Of a stretch of DNA of 64,000 nt, positions 13,026 to 22,908 are shown in pieces. Within the stretch, counting starts at the first letter, position 1; each line of letters opens with the position of its first letter. A model generated the notes under the pieces. The model saw only the letters and a program-made list of their open reading frames with translations, ran no database searches and had not been told where the DNA came from. The stretch comes from Steromphala cineraria. Taxonomy: Eukaryota > Mollusca > Gastropoda > Trochida > Trochidae. Location: NCBI GenBank assembly GCA_916613615.1, contig OU744725.1:71053368-71117367 (forward strand), in the 5' to 3' direction. The translations under genes and the position numbers were made by a program.

Positions 13026-13283
13026 TCACACGGTGGATTCAGACACGATCTGGACGTAGTACATCTGTTCTTGAGAGATATCCAGGTAGGCGTTTCTACT
13101 TGCAAACAGAAAACTCTCTGACCTGAGAAAACTACTTTCAGGACATTTACAAGTTACATGAACTGTGTGATCACCAATGTCTCGTTGTTGCCAAATTATA
13201 TCTATACAGCAATCTTTACTTATTGCAAACTTGTTTTGGTTTATTTCCAAATATTTTAACACGTTTGTGCAACTTATGCCTCT
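13026..13283 (-). CDS. Third exon-like ORF of the minus-strand family
   Basis: About 85 open codons on the minus strand end at a stop at 13026. The stretch CCIDIIWQQRDIGDHTVHVT, then SESFLFASR, aligns with one gap to RCSFIWTHKERLADSILTIT, then EKSFLLYTR, of the 18309-18686 ORF. The listed ATG-free start uses GTG, so this is better read as an internal or terminal exon than as a start. It lies 660 bases from the plus-strand exon at 13946, and the 18-kb ORF likewise lies beside the plus-strand scrap at 18767. I recognise no domain. Confidence 0.35.
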   Translation of the reverse strand, partial: RGISCTNVLKYLEINQNKFAISKDCCIDIIWQQRDIGDHTVHVTCKCPESSFLRSESFLFASRNAYLDISQEQMYYVQIVSESTV

Positions 13284-13429
13284 TACTTTTTAAATACTGA
13301 ACAGGACTGTCTGTAAATCTTATTTTCATTATGTCACACAAGTTTAAAACTATAATCACACAATCATAAAAACTCGCATTTAAAAATAGGTTATTTATAT
13401 TAATATTACAATTCTATAGACAAAAGCTT

Positions 13430-13866
13430 CAAAACATTTAAACAAAACATTATTATTCTTTTTAAGTCAACAAATCGCTGAGGAAACCAAAGGTCAATGG
13501 TGAGTTTTTTACTTTAACATTCCAAAAGACTCTAAATAATAATTTGCTAGAAAAATCTAAAATAGCGTGATATAGGATTAAATTTATTCATTTGTAAAAT
13601 GATTGGTTGTTTAGTTCCATACGATCAAAACAACGTCCCATTTCTCTTCAAACATTTTAAGCAAAACATTATTAATCTTTTTAAGTCAACAAATCAAAGA
13701 GGAAACCAAAGTTCAAAGGTGAGTTTGTTTTACTTTAAAATTCCAATAGACTCTAAATAATAATTTGCTAGAATAATCTAAAATAGAGTGAAAAAGAATT
13801 AAATTTATTCGTTTGTAAAATGATTGGTTGTTAAGTTCCATACCATCAAAACAACGTAACACTTAT
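13430..13866. repeat. Tandem duplication, about 216-bp period
   Basis: Two units (from about 13434 and 13650) share AAACATTATT..TCTTTTTAAGTC, GAGGAAACCAAAG, AATAATTTGCTAGAA and AAAATGATTGGTTGTT. Each holds a GTGAGTTT donor-like site. It ends 80 bases before the 13946 exon. Confidence 0.85.
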
Positions 13867-13945
13867 CTTTTATCTAAACTGTGTGTATGTCTGATTGTTT
13901 AGATTATCACCCTCTGAAATATTATATCTTCCTTTTTATTGACAG

Positions 13946-14442
13946 CAATACAACTTAGTTTAGTTACCCTAACTAAGAAATTCTGTAAGTCGTCTGGAAA
14001 ACACAACAACATATTGAAAGTTAACCCACGATCGGGACGAGCATGCAAAGCAAGAAACAAGAAGATATTCCTACTGGGTGTGAAGTACTCATGGGTGGTT
14101 ACTGGAATACAAGAGGGAGACAAAGGCTCATTTATGGCGCGTTTTGCTTTCAAATCAACTATTAACGGACGCAACCTTGTAATCTTCCAGCTTTCAAAAT
14201 CTAAAGGAATCTGGAAATTCGGGTCCAAAAATAATAAGCTTAAAACTTTGTATGTTGGAGTAGCGGCAACTTTGAAATTCACTCGTATTGGTCGGGTTAT
14301 CCGTGTTGTTGATTTGAGGAAAAACATTCTGCTGTCACCAATTCGATTTGGCAATATTATAAGCAAAATGCGGCTCTTTATCACATTTTCTTGTCGTAGA
14401 AAAGTTTCTAAGCTACGGTTTGATGATCATGAGGTTAAATGA
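13946..14442 (+). CDS. Terminal exon paralogous to exon 3 of gene 1
   Basis: An open exon of about 165 codons follows a good acceptor (polypyrimidine CTTCCTTTTTATTGACAG at 13945) and ends with TGA at 14440-14442. Like exon 3 of gene 1 it begins in phase 1. Aligned landmarks are NILKVNPRSG versus NILKPTPGGS, ACKAR versus GCKAR, VKYSWVV versus GKYYWTV, and ATLKFTRIGRVIRVVDL versus PTLKFTLSRGILHVKDF. The first Cys aligns at the same exon position. I found no matching signal-peptide or PAN exon upstream on the plus strand, so this is either the last exon of a gene whose 5' part is diverged or lies beyond repeats, or an orphaned exon. A 216-bp tandem duplication sits directly before it. The long minus-strand ORF across the same bases is treated as a shadow. 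Confidence 0.6.
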
Positions 14443-14512
14443 TGCCATTTTCGACAAACTGTCAGTCTGAGAACTTTTGATAATTTAAGGTTTGTTAGGA
14501 GTACCTTTACAG

Positions 14513-15330
14513 AGACAACAGCAGTCTCTAGGTACATCGTGTGTAGACTTCACTACATGCTTTCTTCTTCTTAGAGATGACTGTATGAATTTAAGACCTG
14601 CAGAGGTTTTTAAGACTCCAACTTTAAAACAAAAGCCATTGTCACGATGTACATACCATGGCATAGTGATTTTCGTTTAACTCAAAAGTTGATCAGACAT
14701 TACGGGATTGGTAATTATTTCTTGACAGTTCGAGTGATACAACAGAGGGAGAGAAATCCATTGTAAAATTTCAGATCCAGTCTAATCACACTTTAAAACT
14801 TTTTTAGTTGAATTTTGATACGAAGCAGAACGCACTAAACACTGCACTAATCCGACCCCTACCATATTCACAAACTTTACAGATTTTCCAAGTATTGTAA
14901 ATCACCTGCAATACAGCGTAAATGACCTTTGCACAAGTGTAACCTTTTGGTCAAATACAAAGTAATATTAGATGTAACTCAATGCAAACTCACCTGAGTG
15001 AACTTGATTATAGATAGGTCAAATCGTGAGATTACCGTAATTTAGATTAACATCAACTTTACCAATGCCAATAAATGACATAAACCTCTTTATGAAAATG
15101 TTGCAAAGGAAGTTATTCTGGTTAAGAACACAATAAAAACACTGGCTTTGAACTGATAACAACTATTTTTGTTCTGAGTTCCCTACATTTTACCTGGTAA
15201 TGCAGTCCAAAAGGTAACCAACTTCAGAGACAACATTCTTGTAAAACACTATCTACAATATAACCTGGGTGCAGAAATATGGGAAAAAATTAAATTATCC
15301 CTGGTAGTATAACGTATAATCAATTGATGT
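14513..15330 (+). pseudogene. Decayed copy of the gene 1 exon 2/3 region
   Basis: Pieces of the gene 1 C-terminal domain occur in order but in shifted frames. At 14688-14760 VDQT and GNYFLTVRVIQQ match VDQT and GKYYWTVRVEQ of gene 1. At 14756-14800 SIVKFQIQS follows after a one-base frame change and matches FIVQFLLES. At 15100-15150 a KEVILVK-like stretch appears, and at 15205-15325 QKVTNFRDNILVK to EKIKLSLVV matches the LHVKDF to DIKVKG end. The last pieces are further apart than in gene 1, so an insertion is likely. Bases 14513-14605 form an exon-like frame (LGTSCVDF, acceptor TTTACAG, GT after CAGAG) that could correspond to exon 2, which is less certain. Stops and shifts make the copy non-functional. 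Confidence 0.55.
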
Positions 15331-17289
15331 TTTCAATGGATGTCTCAAAGGTGGTGTGTGGTTTCAAATTGTAACAAGGATACATATATCATGACAAAAA
15401 TAATTTGAAGAGTAGTCATGACTAGTGTCAGGTAAGACAAATCAAATCAATCATAATCACAAATAGAATACCAGACAGGATCTATTATAAAACTTGTTCG
15501 AATTAGTTCGAACATTGACGTTGCTCTTAATCGAAGCTATTCTTATGTATATGTATATTTTATGTATATTTCAATGTTGTTAACTTATAATCATTTAGCT
15601 TCAAGCAGTAAAAGACTAGCTTTTCTGGATATTGTTCTTTTGATTGAGTAATTAGTATTTTTCCTTTGAAAGAGGGTTTTATGTTTATTAAGTTGTAGTT
15701 ACTTCGGTGCAAGAAGCAGGTCGGTGTTTGTAAATCCATGTCAGCAATTACAATTCTATAATTTTAAGCCATATACTTTGTTAGTCTGCCAGTTTTGTAT
15801 CGTGCACATATGTATTACATCCAATTGAATTATTTCTTATGTATTAAGCTGATCTTACTTCATATTAAATCTGTTCCTAAAGTTCCTAAATTGTTGTGTG
15901 ATATCTTTAAATACTTGTCGTGTGGTAGATTATAAAGCTTTCTATCTGACCCATAACACTATAATGAACTTGAAGATAACCATAGCATGCAACCTATTCA
16001 CTATTGGTTGGTAAGTGGCAAAAGTACAAAACTTATTACATTGTATAACTGAGTTTAGCAATTTAATAACCCTGCAATATATCTTCATTCTTTCTTAGAA
16101 TACTGTTCAATATTTTCCAAACAGGTCTATGGAAGATTTTTTATGTAGTTGCAAATGCATTGTTATGTTAACATCTTGATAGGACTGCAATGCAAATATG
16201 ACTTTTTAAACCTTTCACAGCGATATGTACTATGAATTCTCTAGTATCGCTTAGTAATAAAATATTAAATAATATTAATATTAAAATAAAAGGGAAAAAT
16301 CTCGTTTTCATTTTCACTTGTGAATTTCACTCGTGAATATCTGTAATATGTTTTGTTTATATTAAGTCTTTATCCTACCTGTTGGAATTTTGATGATAAA
16401 CTCTATCTGGTAAATATTACTACATTATTCATAATTCATTATTATTAATCATATAGCATGTTTCCATTTGGCTAAATAACCATTTTTTCTCTTCGACATG
16501 ATATCCTCTATGAACTAAGTATGATAACAAGATATAATATAAATTGGGATTGTCCATTAGTAATAATATCAATTATTAAACATCCACTTCTTATTAACAC
16601 TTGACTGGTAATCTATATGCGCTTTCTTTGGTGCAAAAAAATCTAAAACCAGTGATTGTCAATTAGTCACATTATCATTTATCAATATTTCCACTTTATG
16701 AATTGACACGAGAAAAACTATTTTTTCACTGACTATAATTGTCGGACAGGTTGTTGTCAAGATATTAAGCATATTCTCAATTTGTCTCTGTTGCACCTCG
16801 AAGGTTACTCACTGGTAGTGACATGATTGAATTATGTCTGCATTAGCCCTTGGGAATTATTTGACAGACAGACGGATAGAAATATTTTATTAAAGTGTCA
16901 CAGGTCAGTTACGAAAAGATATATACATAACAAATATACATGAGTAACAACTGACATCCAGTCATAAATTGGCTTATGAGACACTGGCAATAAACTTAAT
17001 AAAGCATTTAATATTTCATTAATAATAACAAAATATTGTAAATTAAGGCGCGTAAAATAATAAATAATTCTTGAACCAAATATATAAGAGTAATATATAA
17101 ATATAATGATATATATAAATAGATATTAAAAAAAATAGAATAAAATAAAAACATGCGATATACATAACAAATGTATGAAAAAATTAAAAAATGACTTTCA
17201 CACACGAAATGTACTTCGTTTTCAACACTTCCGTAAAAATATAGCTCAACATCGACTCAGATCCGAAAGTTGTTCAAACATTTTAAATT
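15331..17289. other. No gene recognised; low-complexity AT-rich
   Basis: Short ORFs only. 16260-16290 and 17000-17190 are nearly pure A/T and explain the minus-strand hydrophobic ORF there. Confidence 0.5.
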
Positions 17290-17452
17290 CAGGAAAATGA
17301 AAAATGGTTCCACTTCAAAGAAAATGTATTGAAACTAACTGTAGCAGCAGTGAATTAAATATTTGAGGTGATTCCTGTTTTATACACAAAATGAATTAAA
17401 GGTGTTCACACCGAAAAGGCCGTCAGTAGAGTTTGTGTAATGAGATTTAAAG
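17290..17452. mobile_element. TTAA MITE, family A, fragment
   Basis: Family A internal sequence without recognisable ends: GAAAATGAAAAATGGTTCC, AAATGAATTAAAGGTGTTCA, GTTTGTGTAATGAG. It supplies the tail of the minus-strand ORF 17380-17696. Confidence 0.65.
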
Positions 17453-17696
17453 CAGTAGAACAACCTTCGTTGTCGTCCAAAAAAGCAACCAGATGAAAGT
17501 GAAAGCAAATGCTTCGAAAAGTCATGATTTTCACTGGTAACGTTATAGCACTCTTGTAGCAGGTATCTTTTTGTTGACAAATCGGAGCTCTTTTCTATGT
17601 CTTGAATCAACTGTAACGTTAAAAAATTCAATTTAGCACTGAAAGATTGCGCATTATTGATGTAACAATGTTGAGACAACCATATCATCACGAACT
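17380..17696 (-). pseudogene. Paralogue of the 18309-18686 ORF, fused to MITE sequence
   Basis: The minus-strand frame contains SFSAKLNFLTLQLIQDI, which aligns with TFSGLNFVSTQLDNI of the 18309-18686 ORF. The DNA around an internal CAG (acceptor-like) is also similar. Upstream the frame is closed by TAG, whereas the 18-kb copy stays open for another 40 codons, so this copy is probably shifted or truncated. Its last residues (GVNTFNSFCV) are translated from a fragment of the AGGGGCAGTAGCACG MITE family (17290-17452), not from the gene. Confidence 0.4.
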
Positions 17697-18025
17697 AAAC
17701 ACAAATCACTTTAATTTGATGTTCAAAGTGTGCTTGACTTTAGAATGAAACTCAATCAAAAACTTATGAAGGTGAACTGTCATTTTGATAGAAACAGACC
17801 ATGTGCTTGACTACACTCATAATTAAAAAACAAGTAATGCTAAGTCAAGAAAAAGATGTTTTAGCAGCTGTTAGTAACTAATTGATAAGTACTGTAGGTA
17901 TCATTTAAATCAACGTAACTGTAAAACTTAAGAAAATGAGAAGCTTGCATATGTGCTGTAAAGATTTTCTCCCCTCTACTCATAGGAATAGTTTCAGTAA
18001 TTGGGAATGTTTTGGGAACTCTTAC

Positions 18026-18146
18026 AATGTAAAGTAGAAAAACACGATGAAACTACCTAAACTACCACCAAGACCTCCTTGTATCGATACGCTAAATCTT
18101 CTTTCTATACAGGGATACATTGACAAGCAAAATACTTTTTGGTAAG
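18026..18146 (-). CDS. Candidate membrane-spanning exon
   Basis: On the minus strand a strong acceptor (CCTTCTCTACACAG) is followed by 39 open codons and a GTAAGAG donor. The peptide has two Cys (FCLSMYPC), a short basic stretch (IERR) and then a glycine-rich hydrophobic run (GGLGGSLGSFIVFFYFTL) typical of a type I membrane anchor. It starts in phase 1. I could not find a phase-matched donor in the 18309-18686 ORF, so linkage to it is an inference from position. A similar but decayed acceptor context (CTCCTTCTACAG) lies just downstream of the 13026 ORF. Confidence 0.3.
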
Positions 18147-18308
18147 CTGTGTAGAGAAGGAATTTTGCTCAAACAAGTATCCATTGGTCGTATTCCGCAA
18201 TAGCATGACAGTTACAATGTAAAGAAATATTATATGTCACCTGTACACATGTAAAATGATAGGAACTATGCATAAATATGATGTTACATGTGTTACATAG
18301 TTATGTTT

Positions 18309-18686
18309 TCAATTCTCTGCCTCGTCCTCTGTTGTAAAAGAACATATGAATCTTGTATACAAAAGAAACGACTTCTCTGTAAACATGATATGATTAGATA
18401 CTGAGCTGTATGATGTAATGGTCAAAATAGAATCTGCCAAGCGTTCTTTATGTGTCCAAATAAAACTACATCGCTCTCGAATATTGTCAAGCTGAGTACT
18501 TACAAAATTCAATCCGCTGAATGTATGTGTGGTATTGTCGCTAAAGACATAGCTGTACATGTATTTATGTTTTGTACTCTCAACATGGAAACGTAATGCA
18601 CTGCTTGGTGATATATGTGATGTTATGCCTGTGGAAAGTTTTGTTGACTTATGCTCACAAGAGGATGACGTAATAGTATCATTCTC
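18309..18686 (-). CDS. Exon-like ORF of a minus-strand family, function unknown
   Basis: Read on the minus strand the frame is open for about 125 codons, from an AAAG acceptor-like site at 18687 (the open frame extends slightly further, to a TGA) to a stop at 18309. It has few Cys and alternating hydrophobic residues suggesting beta strands. The section YVFSDNTTHTFSGLNFVSTQ aligns with CYINNAQSFSAKLNFLTLQ of the ORF at 17380-17696, and the following IWTHKERLADSILTIT aligns with IWQQRDIGDHTVHVT of the ORF at 13026-13283. The methionine at 18560 is unlikely to be a true start because the homology-bearing frame continues upstream. A membrane-spanning exon candidate lies 163 bases downstream (18026-18146). 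I recognise no domain. Confidence 0.4.
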   Translation of the reverse strand, partial: ENDTITSSSCEHKSTKLSTGITSHISPSSALRFHVESTKHKYMYSYVFSDNTTHTFSGLNFVSTQLDNIRERCSFIWTHKERLADSILTITSYSSVSNHIMFTEKSFLLYTRFICSFTTEDEAEN

Positions 18687-18766
18687 CTTTAGGGACTTTC
18701 CGAATGTATGTCATCCATAGAACCACAAATATGGTATTTAATCTTTGACTTATGATAGTGCCCCCA

Positions 18767-18823
18767 CAAAAGGTGACCAATTTCATAGACAACATATTCG
18801 TAAAGACGGAAAACAGCAAATGA
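18767..18823 (+). pseudogene. Scrap of the gene 1 C-terminal domain
   Basis: The 18-codon frame QKVTNFIDNIFVKTENSK ends at TGA. Its first 14 residues differ from the 15.2-kb relic (QKVTNFRDNILVK) at only two positions and align with VKDF in gene 1 and VVDL in the 13.9-kb exon. No further part of the domain is readable on the plus strand upstream, where a minus-strand ORF lies instead. Confidence 0.45.
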
Positions 18824-19369
18824 TGAGTTTGTGGAGCATTTAAACATTTTAATAATAATCGCTGTGAAAATAAGTTATCTCATTTTATTCACAAAACATG
18901 CTTTCAGTTTTAAATGTTATACACTTCCTTAGATCGAAAATTGAATAAACAAACTCATATTTAATGAATGTAGAATAAACTGTAACATCTTGATTCTCCC
19001 TGAGACTCAACTCCATAAGCTTTCAACATGATTAATTCAGTTAGAATGATAACAAAGATAATCACGATCTAAAACAACTTGCAGGACTATGTCTAATACT
19101 ATCATTGATCACACTATAGTTTATTCATGATTGTCAATTAGGTGTACTCGAAAATTTTAACAGATCATCTTTCTTTGCACTTTTCAAACTAAATTCAAAC
19201 TTTGATCTGAAGAATTATGCATCAATAAAGCTATTTGTGCTCATATACGTCAACACTAGACTACACAAGAATGAATAGGCACACGAAAACACACGTGTTA
19301 CCTGACCAGACCAACGCAAGGTGACATCAACACTTCAGCACATTAAATTTAGAGCGTCACATTGTAAAC

Positions 19370-21133
19370 ATGATGAGAGTATTCTTTGTATTTCTCTGTT
19401 GTCTGTATGTGGTCAATGCAAATTATTCCAACCTCAAAAAGACTTTTGAATGGCATCTGGACAAACCCTTAGGGGTTCTGGGATGCAGGAATCAGTGTGA
19501 AGACAGGAAAGCCTGCGTTGACGTGAACTATTTTCCTGACACAATGTCCTGTGTTCTTAAGCTCAGCATCCCCTCAACACCTAAGGTGAGTATAAATCTT
19601 GATATGCATGTGACGTAGTTGTGCTCTGGTACTAATGACAGTATTTCTCTTTATCATTTTCATTGTTAGGTTATCCAAATATGAACAATTAATATGACTC
19701 AACAAGATAATGGTAAGCCTGATATGAAAAAAAACAACATAATAATGTTCTTTTCATAAATAATCACATTGGGTCAAAGCAGAATGGTATTAATCATTGC
19801 GAAATAACTAAAAGAATAACGGATAAATATATACTAACAATATAATAAAGTAAAGAAATAAATATCAAGTTATCATATTTCAGGGGGAGAAAATTTGCGG
19901 AACTGTTTTCTGTGTTCAGCGTTCCATCCAAACAAGGACAGGACCCTGTGTTACAGTTCTGGAGACATATGCTGACCATCCCACAAGAGGTAATCTAATC
20001 AAATATGACAATTACCGTCCATAGATATGTAAACAAACTTTTGCTTTCCTAATAATCTATAGACAAGAGTAATAAAAACTAGGTCTTCAAGACTTCCTAA
20101 TTGAACTTCACACATACTTTGTATTAGAGACCTACCAATATTTGCTTTACAGAATATGAATAATAGTGTCAGCAGGTTGATCAGTTTGAACAGGTAACAC
20201 AATTGTTGTCTAAACATTGTCTCCTTCTTGAACCAACCAGAGTTGTTGGATTGGCATGACTGTTCATTATTTGATAATTTCACACTTTGAAGTTGACACA
20301 TATTCCCGAACGTTGATTTGTTTAGGGCATGGTCATGTGATATAAGTTTCAACGATTCATTCCAATGAACTCAAAAACCAAGGTTGCTGGGTTCGCTCGA
20401 GTTTGAATGTAGCTTTGACATCGTTCATTTTCCAGTGCAAACGCACAAACTGACATTCAATTCTTAAGCACTTACCTAATGAATTTTGTTTCACAATGTG
20501 GTAAACGTTTTATATTTCTTAGTGTAATTGTTTGGTTTGAACATATGTAACAAAAAGCAAATAGCAAAATCGCAAAGTAAAAAAAAGCAAAGAATATTTC
20601 TTTTAAACTGCTGCAACTATGATTTCATTACAGAAAGACGATTCCACTTTCTTCCCCTAAACAAAAATCCATGCAGAGTAAGTGGAAAAGGAAGAAATAT
20701 CTTAAAACCAACACCAGGCGGTTCATACCGATCAGGGTGCAAAGCAAGAGTTGATCAGACATTCCTGTGCAATGGTAAATACTACTGGACAGTAAGAGTG
20801 GAACAAACAGATATAGTGAATTTCATTGTGCAATTTCTGCTTGAGTCTGTTCAAACCAGGAAAATTGTTTTAGAGTTCCTTTTGATTAAACTGGAAAACA
20901 ATTATAGGATTAAAAAATCGAATTTACAAAGTGTTTATTGCAAATCCCCCCCAACATTGAAATTCACTCTAAGTAGAGGTATTCTACACGTTAAGGATTT
21001 CAACACGGAGAATAAGTTGCTGACAAAGAGGCTGAGTAATAGACCAGATGACAGGTTAAACCTTTTGATGGACATCAAAGTGAAGGGATCAAGCAATATG
21101 AAAATTATACTACAAAGTAACAGATCTGAATGA
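19370..21133 (+). CDS. Gene 1: secreted PAN-like protein with an unrecognised beta-rich C-terminal domain (3 exons, 273 aa)
   Basis: Exons are 19370-19585, 19884-19989 and 20634-21133. Donors are AAG|GTGAGT and GAG|GTAATC; acceptors are TTTCAG and TTACAG. Phases agree (0 after exon 1, 1 after exon 2), so the frame runs unbroken to TGA at 21131. The product starts with a signal peptide (hydrophobic FFVFLCCLYVV, likely cut after VNA, residue 17). A PAN/apple-like stretch follows with Cys39, 43, 49 and 61; exon 2 adds four more Cys. Exon 3 (from about residue 108) is basic, rich in beta-prone strands, and contains SGCKAR and GKYYWTVRVEQ. I do not recognise that domain. The role is probably extracellular binding, inferred only from the PAN module. 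Relatives of exon 3 lie at 13946-14442, 14513-15330 and 18767-18823. Two ATGs are adjacent; the first is chosen. Exon 3 alone also reads open upstream to 20528, but that part is intron. Confidence 0.75.
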
Positions 21134-21217
21134 TTTTTAGATATATAGTTTAGTTCATAAAATCCTGAGGATCATGGAAATAACAACTTCAACCATGACG
21201 CTTGATGGAATCAATCT

Positions 21218-21472
21218 GTTATTACGTAGCTCACAGGTAGAGTGTCCGCTCGTCACCCGGGAGATCGGGTTTCGATTCCCGGTGGCGTCATACCAAAAGA
21301 CGTTAAAAGGTGGGAGTTGTTGCTCTCTTGCTTGACACTCAGCATTGTAAAGGCAGAACAACGCATTAACTGGCGCTGCACTATGGATGGCGGGTGCCAC
21401 AGGCACAACAAGAATTTCCCACTTACTTGTACTTAGGAAAATAAAGTGATATCATTATCATTATTATTATAA
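21218..21472 (+). mobile_element. tRNA-derived SINE
   Basis: The head has a pol III A box (TAGCTCACAGGTAGAGTG) and B box (GGTTTCGATTCCC, one T more than the consensus). A body with CCAAAAGACGTTAAAAGGTG follows, then a tail AATAAAGTGATATCATTATC running into ATT repeats. The tail resembles that of CR1/L2 LINEs. It lies in sense orientation 85 bases after gene 1 and provides an AATAAA at 21439. Confidence 0.75.
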
Positions 21473-21578
21473 TTGTGCAAAAAACTCTTTTCTGATTGGC
21501 TGCTTTGAAAAATCAGAGGGCGTATAATTTGGTTGTACGGTGCTCTGTTTACTTCGTCTGATGCGCAGGAATTCATTT

Positions 21579-21591
21579 GTTGCCTGGCAAC
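21579..21591. promoter_or_regulatory. RFX X-box-like palindrome
   Basis: GTTGCCTGGCAAC is a perfect palindrome and fits the RFX-factor X-box pattern (GTNRCC..RGYAAC). A CCAAT-like TGATTGGCTG lies at 21494. No gene start is recognised beside it, so function is unproven. Confidence 0.25.
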
Positions 21592-22146
21592 AAGTAGTTC
21601 TGAAATATTGCTGTTGTGTAGAACATTTTCACAAAATATGCAAATATTTCGCTGTAGGTACATTATTCATAGAATTTATTCAAACTTTCCACAAACTTAA
21701 CGCTTTCAGTCTGTCAAAACCGATAAAATACACAACATTGACAACAGTTCAAATTTCCCGTTCTCATTGTTTATCATTCTGTAGCGTTAGACCAAAATGG
21801 GCTCGACAGTGTTTTACCAGCCAGAATTTCATACGAATATGAATCGAAATGCAACATACACTTACCTTAAATTTGTTTACAACACCAATGCAAATATACA
21901 GATGTCAAGTTTGTGAATATATGCAGAACTTCACATAACGCTTACAACCGTCACGAAATAATCAAACGTCCACTGAAAAGAGCTCTCTTTGCAGCATTCG
22001 GATATTTGTCGGTAATCTCCGAGGCCTTCTATTTCAAACGTCATTCGATATAACCAAATCCGTCAACAATGTGTGAATGTCGCTCCGTGGAAATCGTGCA
22101 CGGGCACCATGACACAGCACACCTGAGTCAATGCGAAATAATATAG

Positions 22147-22908
22147 TTTACAAGATATGTAATATGATTTATATAATTAGGAGATAAACATACTGTGTTT
22201 GGAAATCAGCGGCATATAACGAACTTTAAATTAAATTTAGAGCTATAATAATTCCGTTTTATGCCGTTGATTTCCAAATACAGTATGTTTATCTCCTAAT
22301 TATACACTCAGGGGCAAAAGAAACGATACTATATAAAATACATGATAGGTTAAGCTGCGAGTGATAGTTACGGCTAAAAATGGGTTAATTCGTGTCTTCA
22401 AGAGCTAACTGACCTAAGTTTTAAATATCAAAGCTATATCTGTTAACGCTTTTGAAATACAGGCCTTTCAAAAAACGCCGTTTAAAAATCTCCTTAACTA
22501 GACGAGATAGGAAAGCGAAAATGGCACTTTTGTGTGTTTTTAAACCAACAAACAAGCGAAATGCGTGAACAAATTACCTTCTACCCGGGTTATTTATATT
22601 GATAACATCTTATATTTATACGATTTGTACATTTCATAATTTTTTAAATTCCAATTCAAAAGATTATGACCAAAAAAAACATTGAAAAAGTTGTTTTGTG
22701 ACCCCTCGTGTATTTGAACAGTCATACAGTTATACATATCATACTTTGATGTTTGAAATTCTTAGTACTTCTTCACAACTGATGTGCCTATCACAAGGGT
22801 TCGTATTCGCATTTCATTTGCAACAGGATTTTGTTCTGTACTCTATTGAAAGGTTGGTATCGTTTCTTTTGCCCCTGAGTGTATAAATCATATTACATAT
22901 TTTGTAAA
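22147..22908. mobile_element. Nested inverted-repeat elements
   Basis: The outer arms TTTACAA(G/A)ATATGTAATATG lie at 22147-22173 and 22882-22908. Next to them ACACTCAGGGGCAAAAGAAA (22304 on) is inverted at 22856-22883. Together they look like one element with about 52-bp ends. Its left end is split by a 129-bp hairpin (22174-22302) whose own ends TAATTAGGAGATAAACATAC match over about 45 bp and insert at a TA. Confidence 0.85.

Noticed and set aside
13899..14384. 161-codon minus-strand ORF opposite the 13946 exon
   Set aside because: The plus-strand frame aligns with exon 3 of gene 1 and has the right acceptor and phase; the minus frame has no such support.
17008..17205. Hydrophobic minus-strand ORF
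   Set aside because: Low-complexity A/T sequence yields Tyr/Leu/Ile codons by composition.
21220..21295. tRNA gene
   Set aside because: A and B boxes are present, but the acceptor and T stems do not pair properly and a SINE body and tail follow.
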